DNA of 64,000 nucleotides from Rhizophagus irregularis. Lineage: Eukaryota; Glomeromycota; Glomeromycetes; Glomerales; Glomeraceae. Where the stretch lies: contig NC_089435.1 in the NCBI RefSeq assembly GCF_026210795.1, positions 4,154,001 through 4,218,000 on the forward strand, given 5' to 3'. The notes beneath the pieces were generated by a model. The model was not told the DNA's origin. It did no database searches and saw only the letters and a program-made list of their open reading frames with translations. The translations under genes and the position numbers were made by a program. Each line of letters starts with the position of its first letter. Positions within the stretch are counted from its first letter, which is position 1. Shown one piece after another: positions 34,071-45,442 of the stretch.

Positions 34071-35255
34071 AATTCACTCTAAATATAAAAATATTAATGA
34101 AAATGGTTGAATTTATTTAATTTTTAGGTGGTCGGTCACTTTTTGTAACCCACTGTATATGTCACATAATATAGGTCGTATAAGATAGTATGTCGTACAC
34201 GTACTATAAGAACGATACATTTGCATCTGTTACATTAACAACATGCGCAACCTAGGCTACTAACAGCCATTCAGGTAAGTAGAACTACATTTCTCATTCC
34301 AAAAAAGTAGAACCCCACCCTTCGATCTAAACTATACTAGGAGTAAAACTACGCTTAGCCTTAGGTATATAATGTGTTATATATTTTTTAAGGGTATATA
34401 CCATGTCTAAAAATAGTATACACCATGTTATACTGGGTTTATATTATTTCTTGGGTATATACCAGGTATATACCTTTAAATATATACCGGGTATATATTC
34501 CCCATTCCTAACTACGCTACTACTAGTACTAAAGTAGAAAAGTGATAAAAAATACCTTGTTGTTAAAAGTTTAATTTATCACAATTATGAGATAATCACA
34601 TGATTTTACGCAGAATTTTTTGGGTGCTCTTGGGATAGTTTTTTCCCATAGAAAATCTTGTCTGGTATCAGCTAACCAAATTAATAAAATTGACTATCCT
34701 TCATAAATAAAATAGGGCTCTTAATCGAACCAATTAACATCGATCATTAAATGGTTCAATTAATGACTCAATCGCAAATATTGGCCTGATTAAAATTGAA
34801 CTAATTTTTAGTCGAACTAATTTGTTTTTCAATTTTTGCATAAAAAATATTAATATGAAATTTTTATAAAAATTCAATCATTGATAATGGCTTAAATTTA
34901 ACGATCGATTTAAAAATCGATTGCATGTGATCAATTAAGCTTAATCTCGATTACACACCTGCACGATCGATCGATCAATTCCTCGATTGCAATCCTAAAT
35001 AAAAGGTATCAGTTGAGTTATACAAACCATTACCAAGCTGTTAATTTTAGTGTTGTACATAGTCACGACGTTATGTGCCAGATGGACATCTGAGACATTT
35101 ATATTTATATAACTAATAATTATTATTGAAATTAAGGATTTTATTCCTTTAATTCCTGGTTTTCTTGGTAATTTAGCTAAGTTTTATAAGTTATAACATC
35201 CTTTATCGCAGGATCCTATTGTACACTAAATGAAAAACATGTATTGACCAGTAAT

Positions 35256-35589
35256 TAGGGATGGGATCAGTTTCGTCAGCTCCATTTCAGTTCTTCATCG
35301 GTTCCCGCTTCAGTTCTCATTAAGTAAAATATGAGCAGGTAGAGCATGCAATGAAGATCGATTAGAAAAATTTTGATTGGTCATCAAACAATGGTTGGTC
35401 CGTGATCATCATAATTTTGATGACAATCCGATTTGGAGTGGTTCCTTCAAACCAGTTCGGAGCCGGTTCTGGTTCAATTTTTAGAACAGTTCCCAGAGTA
35501 TTTCAAGTTCAGACTTCAGAATCTGCTAAAATTAGAATCGGTTCCAGAACCGGTTTGGAACCGCTCTGTTTGGAACTTCCCCATCTCTA
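35256..35589. mobile_element. hAT-like MITE, 334 bp
   Basis: Ends TAGGGATGGG and CCCCATCTCTA are imperfect TIRs flanked by CCAGTAAT (35248-35255) and CCGGTAAT (35590-35597), an 8-bp duplication with one mismatch. The body carries repeated GGTTC/GAACC words (GGAGCCGGTTCTGGTTC, GGTTCCAGAACCGGTTTGG). The ORFs at 35402-35618 are by-products of this repeat. Confidence 0.65.
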
Positions 35590-36110
35590 CCGGTAATGGT
35601 ATTTTACTCGTAATTTAGTATTTCTTTACTGATGAAATTCTCCTTTATCTAATTTTTCAAAGTATATTTGAGTTTTATTTCCTTCCTTAACTATTTACAT
35701 TATTTATCAATTTTCTTTAAGTAATTAACTAAGATAATTTATTGGCATTACAAATATCAATTCATATTTGTATGACGGAGTTATTATTTGATCACTATTT
35801 CTAATGTGTTGAGAATCTAGAATTTTTTTTTGTTAGCAGATATGTTTTTAACTTCAGTTACTTTATTCTAATTAATTGAATTAATCAACTTATTGGATAA
35901 ATTAACATTCATATTTAAATTTCAAGATTAAATGTAGGGAATGGAAACTGTTGTTTAAACGACAATATTTAATTTATTTATTGACGTCAGTGATGAAACA
36001 AACAATATGGGTACTTTCGAGATCATGTGCAATGACATTCTGCAAGTTGCAGATAAGGACATTTTATGTTATTAAATCTATAATTTCGCTTCGCTCCAGA
36101 TTAATTAGCT

Positions 36111-36706
36111 TAATTGCCGATCTGCCTAAAATCGGCACTGCGTTACTAATAAAATTCGGGGATAATAGCGATAATAAAAAAAAGCATTTTTTGCATCTCG
36201 CGCGCAAAATAAGTTTCACCCATTTTACAAACAGAAATATCATAAATACAATATTTTCTTTCATTTTATGACAAGTCATATTTGCCAAAAAATTTTATAA
36301 TTATATTTCTGTAACTGGTTTTCTTCAACTTTCACTTGTTTTTAATAATAAAAATATTTCAAAAAAGCTTTTAAAAACAACTTTAGAAGCTAAAAATTAT
36401 AGGTTTTTAATGTAAATAATGCAATATAGTAAAATGAAATATTGAAATTTCGTATATTTTAAGGTGTAAATCTGACGCGCGCGCATACTAGTAAACTCAT
36501 TATTTTGCATACGAATGTATAACTTTTTTTTGCAAATTCGTTTTTTTCAAGTATTTTTTCAGTATATCATATGATTTTTTTTATAGTCAATATGTCATCT
36601 ATGAGAGATATCCTTTTTTGAAGTTTGTGTTCTAGTACAAAATCGGCAAATTTAACCCCGAATTTTATTAGTAACGCAGTGCCAATTTTAGGCAGATCTG
36701 CAATTA
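36111..36706. mobile_element. Element bounded by 51-bp inverted repeats
   Basis: 36111-36161 (TAATTGCCGATCTGCCTAAA to TAAAATTCGGGG) is repeated inverted at 36656-36706 with three mismatches. The 494 bp between carry CGCGCGC words and no convincing ORF; the two similar peptide frames (LPKIGTALLIKFG) arise from the repeats themselves. No target duplication identified. Confidence 0.6.
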
Positions 36707-36708
36707 AA

Positions 36709-37093
36709 TATGGAAAGCTGTCCTTGACAAAAGGTTGATATCCAGACATCATGTTGGATAATGTCTAGACATCATGTTTGATATATGTGGGATGATGTTT
36801 GTACATCATTCAACATGATGCTCAAGCATCAACCGACATGACGTCTTAGACATCACGTTACCAAATATAGTAAATTTTATTTTGTGTAACTCATAAATAT
36901 ACTATATTTGGTAATTTGATCAGCATGATGTCTAGACATCATGTCGGTTGATGTCTTTCACATCATGTTGAATGATGTACAAATATCATCCTACATATAT
37001 CAAACATGATGTCTAGACATACCATCATGATGTCTAAATATTATATTTCATGATGTTTGGACATTAACCTTTTGTCAAGGATGGCTTTCCATA
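36709..37093. mobile_element. Fold-back element made of GATGTCTAGACATC palindromes
   Basis: Ends TATGGAAAGC and GCTTTCCATA begin a near-complete inverted repeat: left CTTGACAAAAGGTTGATATC pairs with right ...TTAACCTTTTGTCAAG, and pairing continues to a centre near 36890. ATTAAA flanks both ends. The arms contain many copies of the 14-bp palindrome GATGTCTAGACATC and variants. Related units fill 43.6-44.9 kb. It directly abuts the previous element. Confidence 0.7.
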
Positions 37094-37352
37094 ATTAAAA
37101 GTATGAAATACTAATATTACTTCACAAAGAACACGACGATAAATACAGACAATGTGATTTTATAATATTGAATTGAACTGATAAGTTACGCATTATGGAA
37201 TACTTGTCTTTGAGTTGGTGTACCATCAAAGTGTGCATATGTGCATTTTATTTATTAAATTAATATAAAGTACACTACATACTGTAAATAATAAGTCATA
37301 TACTTATTAATTTTAATAATTATAATCTTACCCCGTATTATTTTTTGTATTG

Positions 37353-39428
37353 TTATTTGTTATAATTCTCTTTAACAACTTGAAGAATTTCATTTCTCAA
37401 GTTTTGATTTTCTTGTTTGACAGCTTGGAGCATTTCATCTTTAAAAGCTTGTAATGAGAACCTTTCACCATTATAATTATTATTAAATGATTCCGGAATT
37501 ATTGGTTCATGATTAGTTGTAGATTCATTTTTATACGTTTGTTCATGATCATTAGCTGGAATTATCATTGATTCATCGGGGGTTAGAATAATTTCTTGCC
37601 CATGATAATCATTAGTTGGTTCATTGTCATTTATTTGAATAATGTTTTGTTCATTATTAATTGCTTGCTCATAATCTCTTTCAGTAGGAATTTCCTTTTC
37701 TTCTTGCCTGTAATTATTGTAATTATTATCATTTCCATAAATAATTTTTTTGTTTTGTTTGTTTTTATTCCATTTGTATAAAAAGAAACATCCAATTATT
37801 AAGAAAATAATGCCACTTAACAAAGATCCTACAATTGCACCAACTATATTAATATTAGAATTATTTGATGAATTATCGGATAATTGTGATGATGGTGGCA
37901 ATGATCGAGAAGGGATGGGCGATGAAGTTGGTGACGGGGATGGTATGATATTTTTTGGAACTGAAGGATCAAATGATGTCGTCCATACATATTCTTCATT
38001 GTTGCTAATGTCAAGTAATAATATATCACTTTCAACTGTTCTATCATAACCATACCCTATTAAAATTAGTTTTTTTTTTGTTAAAAAAAATTAATTTGTT
38101 TAATTTGCTTAATTTTTATATTTAGAATACTATATTTACCAAATGATATAACCATATATTTTCCAATTAAATTTGCTTCATGAAATACTCTAGGTTTTGG
38201 AATTTTTCCAGAAATTTTCGGAACATACCAATTAAAATTAGTTAAATCTAATACATAAAGTGTAGTATCTAAATATCCAGGATTGCTAAAATATCCTCCA
38301 TAAATTATGACTCTTTGGCCATCTAAACCTATTAAAAATAATAAGATTTATAATTAATGTTCAATCTTAAAAAAATGACCATAATAGTATTCTTATTTAA
38401 TTGCATACCAAGAATTGCGGAAAACCCCGCTCTGTTAGAAGGAATTTTTCCTGATGTTATCTAAATTTAATAAAAATTTAATTACAATATAAATTTTTAC
38501 TATAATGAATGACTAAAATAACTAACTTACTTTTGTATTCCAACTGTCGTTAGCTGTATCATATATATAGATCTATTTAAATAATTTACTCGGAGTTTAG
38601 AATTCTGGCGCATTCAGTTTATTAATAGTAATATTTACAAAATTTACCTCACTTAATGTTAAAGCGACACCTATTTCAATATTTAGAGTTGTTCCAAAGA
38701 AACAAGATTCATTCGCACCACCTATATCCATTAATAAATTAGTAATAAAGCATATGTAAAAAATAAATAAAAGTTACAAAAATTATTCGCTTACCTATAT
38801 AAATAATCTTATTATCGGGTAATAGGGTAGCGCTATATTCACTTCTCGGAATTGGTGCATTAACTAAACTTCCTTTTTTACAATTAAGATTTAATGTATC
38901 TAAAATAAGCATATCATTTATAACATAAGTACCGTTAACATCATATTCTCCGGACCATAAATAAAATTTTCCATTATAATCGATAATGCCTTTTAAACCC
39001 CGTTTTTTGGTCATATTAATTCCAGTTATTTTTGGAATATCCCATATAATACTTTGTGAATCAAATGTATAAACCAATGCCATATTTTGATCGGTTGTAT
39101 GTCCTCCGTACAAAAATAGTGTATTATTATTCGCACCACCTTTAACTGATGTTGCAGAATCATGTGGCGGGACCATATTAATATTTGATAAGTCTTGCCA
39201 TGACAATTCTTGAGTATTAAATGGAACGGAGACATCAAGATAAAAAAAGTCTTTTGCTGATGTTTCATTTTCTAACCTACCACCTAAAATATACAATTTA
39301 TTATCAATGAGTGTGGCAGTATGATGGAAATATCCAATTGGTTTAAAGGGCACCATTTGACTATTTACTTCAATTAATATTTGAAGTAGCATCCATATTA
39401 TGATATTGACTAAAAAATTTTTTGACAT
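37353..39428 (-). CDS. Kelch-repeat type-I membrane protein, copy D (564 aa), intact
   Basis: Six exons: 39428-38795, 38722-38649, 38572-38531, 38460-38409, 38328-38140 and 38056-37353. All junctions are GT...AG and in phase (565 codons with stop). Residues 1-24 are a signal peptide (IIIWMLLQILIEVNSQ core). Residues ~30-355 hold about six kelch blades: HTATLIDNKLYILGG, TLFLYGG, MLILDTLNL, YSATLLPDNKIIYIGG, VIIYGGY, WYVPKISGKIP and ESDILLLDI. Residues ~361-398 are a Pro/Ser/Asn stalk, 401-424 a transmembrane helix (IVGAIVGSLLSGIIFLIIGC), followed by YKWNKNK, a positive-inside anchor. The cytoplasmic tail (425-564) is Asn/Gln/Glu-rich with two or three repeats around P-x-N-(D/E), and ends in an amphipathic helix (FKDEMLQAVKQENQNLRNEI). 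It suggests a cell-surface receptor or adhesin with a glycan- or protein-binding propeller and an oligomerising tail. The ligand is unknown. Confidence 0.88.
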
Positions 39429-39699
39429 GATTATTGTATTCTATTTAATGACTTGATGCGGTAAAAATAAATATTTGAAAGAAAAATAATTATTTGATTT
39501 TTTAAAAAAAAAATCTTGTCGTATTTAATATTTTTAGGATTATGCATAATATTAAATAAGTTAAATAGTACTGAACACAAAACGAAAATGTATTCAAATA
39601 TTATGCACGGTAAACACCGGATACTACCGTATAAGAATTTTTTACGCGCATTTAACTTTCACAAATGTAGTAACATTTTTGTGTACGTTGCTTGTACTA

Positions 39700-41300
39700 A
39701 ATCATAACTTGGTAATATTGGTTGTTTATTAGACCACTTTTCCGTAATTAACAAAAATTAAATTTGGTAATTCTAACCAATTATAGTGATAACAAATTTT
39801 TAATTTACGATTTTTTAGAGCATGAATGAAAAGAGAATTAAGGTTTAAAGCAATATACAGTGTATTTTAAATGTAATATTAAACAGGTATGAATTGATAA
39901 TCTGTTTGCAACTTTGCGAGTTTCTAAAATTTGCTCAAATTTTAACTCTTCATTCAAAAAAGATTTTTGAAACAAGGCAATTTTCTCGCGGATTAAATAG
40001 TACATAAGCTCCATTTTTTTAATTTTATAAATAAGAAATTAAATTATGTAATGAATTTAATTAGCTTTTAGTAATAAAGCATGTTATTTTTTTTTATAAT
40101 AGCAATATGAATATTGTGTAATATTACGGAAAAAAGTTGCAACATTATTAAAAAATAATTTCTAATTTCTATATCAAATAATATTGTAATGAGGTTGCTT
40201 CTGCATAGTATGCATAGTAATTAATAACACCCTGTTGATCCATTATGCAGGAACAAATCTCAAAAACAAACAAATAAATAACAGTAGCCACAACCGTATA
40301 TATTATTATTGTTATTTTAAATTAGGCTGAATACTTGATATCAAAGTCAAAGTCGAAGTTAAAACTATGGTTGAAGCTCAAAACAGACGAAATTTTTTGG
40401 AAAAATGGTCTGAGTTTCTTCAGAATAAAAACTAGAAAAGTGATCATTTATCGGAGTTTTTTCCAGAATTTTTTTTTATAGGGGGACTTATTAGTGTGAA
40501 ATTTATGAACGAAACATTAACTTATTGCTTGTAAATTATGTATTAATCTATGGAAATGTCAAAATTTTTTTAGAGAAATTTTTTGTACTATGATTTTATA
40601 AAATAAATAATTGGATTAGCATTATCTTTATTTAGACCTATAATTGTCCGAAGCGGAGTGGGATTTACATTCTACACAAAAGCATGCAATGTTTGTCTGT
40701 CCCGCACGTGACTTATATACACGTGACACATATATTTTTTATTACTTTTTATACTATTAGCTTATTAATTTCGATACTATTAGCTTAAAATTAGACTTTA
40801 TTAACCTTCATAAGTATATTTAGTTGTTTTTAGATTATTTCTTCATGTAATTTAAGATTCATTAATAATAAACGAAAAAATATAACTTATATCTTGTGTA
40901 ATTTATTTTCGTTATTAAAATCTTAAAATAATAAATTAAAAATATAAAATAGATAGCCCAGCCTGTATTTATTCATCCTGAAACACTTAGAAAACGCAAA
41001 ATTAGAGAAAATGAACTCATAATCAATGTGAAAGGCGTTGTGCTCGTGATGTTTATAATCGTTGCAAAATATAACACCAATAAGATTTCACTTTGGAAAA
41101 CGTGCAGCGTGACGCCCGCGTCGGACGTTTAACGGTCACCGTTACCTAGTATATATACATATATATAATTTAAAATTGATTAAATTTAATGTAACAATTT
41201 AAAATCATCAATCTTTAAATTGTAATTCTGGCCAAAATTTTCAACTCTAGCCAAACATATAATGCCGGCCTAAATTTAGTTAAATTCAAAAAAATTCAAG
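39700..41300. other. Intergenic with a dispersed repeat
   Basis: No gene. 40394-40484 (CTGAGTTTCTTCAGAATAAA...CTAGAAAAGTGATCATTTAT) is repeated inverted at 62231-62325, so it is a dispersed repeat. 41215-41275 has three AATTCTGGCC-type words. Confidence 0.4.
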
Positions 41301-41327
41301 TCAAATGTAACGGGCGTCCTTAACGTA

Positions 41328-41448
41328 CAGTGAGGGTGTACGATATTAACGTACGAACTGGCCCGAGTTTAGGAGTTATGCACTTGCACGTGATAGCGTC
41401 AACGTTAATTCCGGTCAGTTCGTACTTTAATATCGTACACCCTCACTG
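41328..41448. mobile_element. Mariner-type MITE, 121 bp
   Basis: TIRs CAGTGAGGGTGTACGATATT...GAACTGGCC and the inverse ending CCCTCACTG span about 35 bp each. TA flanks both sides (41326-41327, 41449-41450). Nearly the whole element folds into a hairpin. Confidence 0.8.
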
Positions 41449-41459
41449 TACATTAAGGA

Positions 41460-43580
41460 ACCCCAAATGTAATATCACATTTATATAATTTAACACTTTT
41501 TTTCTTGATGTTCATTGGGTTCTTACTTCTTAAAAATACTTAGTTTTATGACTTTAAAAAATTCAAAATTCCAGTTTAATAAGTTATTTTGCTTTATTTT
41601 ATATATTTATATTTTTTAAATATCTGATATATTTTTATTTATAATAATTGGAGAAAAATATCGATATCACGTATTTATCAAATAAACAATTTCAATTCTG
41701 GTAAAATGCAGAAATTAGCCTTAGTGCTGGTCAAAAATGAAATCTATATCATTAAATGTGAAAGTGCATGATAAATAAAAATGTTTGTATAATTATTTTA
41801 AATTTTCAACATAGTTCAATCAGTGACGTGAAGGTAAAAATAAGTATTTTTTTTTAATTAATAATAGTTCTTTTTTTTTAATAACATAATTTTTTAAAAT
41901 ATAATAAAAAAAATAATATTTGAATATTTAATCTTGATAATTGATATTATAATTTTCGTATATAAATGTTACACAAGATAATTTATGTTTATAAGATTTA
42001 GGCCCTTAGATTTTGTGTAAAGAACATCAATATTAAGGGTATAATTCTTTAAGTGATTTATCCGTGTTATACAAGAAGTTACTTCTACATTAAACAAATA
42101 AATACTACATTTGTATGTGTCGCAATTAATTTTACATGCATAATATGCATGATTTTCATGTCTCCCTATTTTTAAACCAATCAAAATTTTCAATCTGTAT
42201 GAAGCATGTTTTCATCTTTCGTATGCAGAGAAATACAATTTGGACACATGAAAAAAATCATTATTAATTTGATTATATTATATTTGAATTGGCTCTTATT
42301 TATAGTTTTTAGGTGGAAGTGCACAAATTATTAATCATAACCGGGGATCGAAGTTTAACATGTGGCAGAAAAACATCAGGTATTAAATAATGTTAATAAT
42401 ATAAATTTAAAAGATAATGAAATATCATTCAAAATAATAGAATTTTCAGTGAGCTAGCTATCTTTTAAAGAAACTTCAAAAAAATATTTCACATTCATTA
42501 AATATGGGCCAATATATGATCAAACACAATACAAACCTACATAGTATCATTATTATAAACGCCTTATAAACGGTATGCAAATTAGTTGCTGTATGATATG
42601 ATAGCTCTTTTAATTTATTATAAAAATTTAGAGGGCTAGAGGCTATATCAAGGAATTGTAGGTTTTATGATGCAAAGATAAAATTAAATTACCAATGGTT
42701 ATCGATGTAAAAATAAAAATACTTAATTCAATAACTTATTTAATGAATTACATATTCAAACACTTTGTACTGTATATTTAATAAATAAGTACTGTATATC
42801 GTTTCGTTAATAATCATCCAATGTATTCTGTTGGATGTCTGATGGGATCATTAATAATTATAAGAAATAAACATTATATTTAATACAAACGTTCGAATGA
42901 ATCTCACCGAATTTTTTTCATGGCGCATTAGATTTTTTTAGCTTATTGTCGAAGAATTTGAACAAAAGATTCGTCCATACAAAAAACTAGGAAGTTATAA
43001 ATTATTAAATAAAGTTTAAAATCATTATTAAACAAAGGAAAACTATAAATATATCAAATAAAACGATAAAAAGTATTTTACAGTTATTTTTTTAGCAAAA
43101 AATCAAAATTGTAAGTATCACGAAATCCTAAGAATATGTCAAGGTAATCATTGTATTCTTTTCTCATCATGTAATGAGTTTTTTCGATAATATCAATCAA
43201 TCAAAATATGACAAAATAATCGAGTTCTTGACTGTCCCCGATTTAGGAAAAATGATAGTAATTTTGATATTTTTATTTGAACGTGCAATTTTAATTTTAT
43301 TTCGACATTATAAGCACTTTTTTAAAGCAACACTTTTTTCATGCAGAAATTCTTTATGATTTCGAAGAACATGCATGACACCCTTTACAAGCTTTACATT
43401 GTTGACTTGGCATAGTTAAATATAAGTGAGTTTATAAAAGCTATAATGAAAGAAAGAAAAATATATTTTGTTTAGAAACCGATTATCCGATTATATTGAT
43501 GTTCCAAAATCACGTGTAACTGGCATGTGTACCCGGCATATAAATCCGGCTACTATTTTTCGGTAGGATCATTCATATCG
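41460..43580. other. Intergenic, no gene recognised
   Basis: AT-rich; ORFs at 41969-42193 and 43174-43359 are short and lack features. A segment at 42640-42800 is similar to the stretch 28680-28850 (ATCGATAACCATTGGCAATTT in inverse, then GGTTTTATGATGCAA), indicating a dispersed repeat. Confidence 0.35.
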
Positions 43581-43589
43581 CAAGCCATC

Positions 43590-44890
43590 GTTGATAAAAG
43601 GATGATGTCCGTACATTATGTCAGATATATTAAAGTTGACCCTATGAAGAAGGAATATCCGGAAAATGACAACGAAAATGTCCCAGTGTTTCAAAAAATT
43701 GTCTTGAAAATGTCCAGAAAAATGATTTACTTTGTCGTCCGGAATTTTTCATGTCCAGGATTTGTCCAGTTTTTTTGTACATAAAATAAATATAGCCAAC
43801 CAATTCCGGACATGTAAATTCAGATTATTTACTAGACATATTCCAGACATGAAAAATCCTGGACATATTCTGGACATTATTTCTAAAAGTGGAAATTAAA
43901 AAAAATGCAAAAAGCTCAAAACTGATGTTTAAACCTCCCCCTGGCGTAATAAGTAAATTTGAAAAATACTATCTATGATGTTAGTTTTAACTTTAGATAA
44001 TTGTAGATAGTCGGTGGTAATCTGCATTCGAGATAAAATCAGATTGTTCAAATTCCAGACAAATTTTGGACTAAACTGAACCCAGACATATTCCAAACAT
44101 CCAGAAACACGCATGTTTTGGAACATTTCCGGACATACTATCAAATATTAGGAATTTGTCTACTTATTTTCTGGACAAGTTCAGGATGAGTTCTGGACGC
44201 ATTTTTTTCATAAGGTGATGTCTAGGTCATTATCCAGACATGATATCCGAGCATAATGTCCAAACATTATACATCATGTTCAGGACATCATATATTCATA
44301 TTAACAATGTCTAGACATATGCCGGGTATATGTAGGATGATGTTTGTACATCATTTAAACATGATGTCGAATATGTTGACAAAAGGTTGATGTCCGGGCA
44401 TAATATGTCAAAGTTGATATCTAGACATTATCCAGTCATGAATGTCTAGATATTATTAATTATGATGTTTGGACATCAACCTGTTGTCAAGGACGGCTTT
44501 CCATAGTATACCAATTTCTGGAACGATTTTTAAAATTTTTACACCCACTTTTAATCACAAATATCATCTGATTCAGTAATTAAAAGAAAAAATAAATTGA
44601 TTCAGAAAATTATAAAATTTACTAAATTACTAGAAATGGTTATAAAAAATTAAAAATTCTTCCAGAAAATCGATAAATTTACCATAAATAAAAACTAACT
44701 ATATATGGTAATTATGATTAGCATGATGTCTATAATTATATAATATTGATATCTTTGACATCATGTTAAATGATGTCTAAACATCAACTTTTATGTCCAA
44801 TAGATATCCAAACATCAACCAGCGTGATGTCTAAACATCATACATCCGTCATGGGCATCAACTTTTTGTCGACGATAGCTTGCGATATAA
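43590..44890. repeat. Degenerate array of GATGTC/TCCGGACA palindromic units
   Basis: Contains AAAGGATGATGTCCGTACAT (43599), many TCTGGACA/TGTCCAGA words (43640-44200), GTTTGGACATCAACC...TTGTCAAGGACGGCTTTCC (44465-44505, the same end as the element at 37093) and another partial end near 44880 (TTTTTGTCGACGATAGCTTGC). It looks like two or more overlapping copies of the 36.7-kb fold-back family. The 85-codon plus frame at 43527 runs through it and is unlikely to be a gene. Confidence 0.55.
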
Positions 44891-45442
44891 TACAAAGATT
44901 TTCTTTTTTTTTTGATCCGTTGCGATGATCCGAAAATCTGATCTTGTCACATGATATAACCGAATCGATGATCATTGATCAATGCTGTGAAAAAATTTAG
45001 AATTAAGATCAAAAATTTATAATTCCATCAGAATTAACTCGGTCTCAAAATTTACCGGAAGCTCTATTTATTTTTTGTCAAATAATCATATGTCTTTCTC
45101 TACATTATTTTCCAGTAAACTTTCTAACAACTTGTTTTACAATATATTAGTAAATTTATGAATATATTTTACCACTGGTTATTCATTTGATAAGGATAAA
45201 TTGTATAATTTTACACAAGTTATAATACATTTTGGTGCAAATTGATACGGAATTCTTTATCGAAATTTAACGTTAATTTTTAAAAGTATAGTAACCCGTC
45301 ATTACTCTTTAGTAATGGTAAACATATTGTATAAGTTATTTTAAAAAAAATTGGATTCAATGTTACATTATTGAAAATAATATTTAACTATATATTTTGC
45401 TTTAGTACATAAAAATTCCATTGATTTTAATCTTGTCTTGCA

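Larger units (their letters stand above)
32683..34155. mobile_element. Tc1/mariner-like fold-back element with nested inserts
   Basis: TIRs CAGTGGGTTACAAAAAGTGA at 32683 and its inverse ending 34155 extend over ~44 bp with one or two mismatches, flanked by TA on both sides (32681-32682, 34156-34157). Internally the element is itself a long palindrome centred near 33016: arms 32942-32989 and 33044-33090 match almost perfectly, and similarity continues outward to the TIRs. The right arm is interrupted by 33293-34070. CAGTG-type ends with TA duplication fit Tc1/mariner. No transposase. Confidence 0.75.
32628..34233. mobile_element. Palindromic MITE, outer layer of the nest
   Basis: The left arm 32628-32680 (TGTTACGCAAATGTATC...GTGTACGACATACTATCTTA) is repeated inverted at 34173-34233 with about 90% identity. 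Between the arms lies the TA-flanked element 32683-34155, so the original was a short fold-back of about 130 bp that took an insertion in its loop. Confidence 0.65.
32577..34531 (-). mobile_element. Retroposon-like insertion, 15-bp target duplication, (AAAAT)n tail
   Basis: AAGTAGAAAAGTGAT occurs exactly at 32562-32576 and 34532-34546. Immediately inside the left copy is TTTTTTTTATTTTATTTTAT, which is an (AAAAT)n tail on the minus strand, the same geometry as the 24.8-kb element. The interior has no ORF. It includes GTATATACC repeats (34363-34495) near its 5' side and, in the middle, the nested TIR elements listed below. The alternative is chance conservation of a 15-mer, which is unlikely at this spacing. 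Confidence 0.55.

Noticed and set aside
35402..35618. Overlapping 64- and 61-codon plus ORFs
   Set aside because: They lie inside a hAT-like MITE and come from GGTTC/GAACC repeats.
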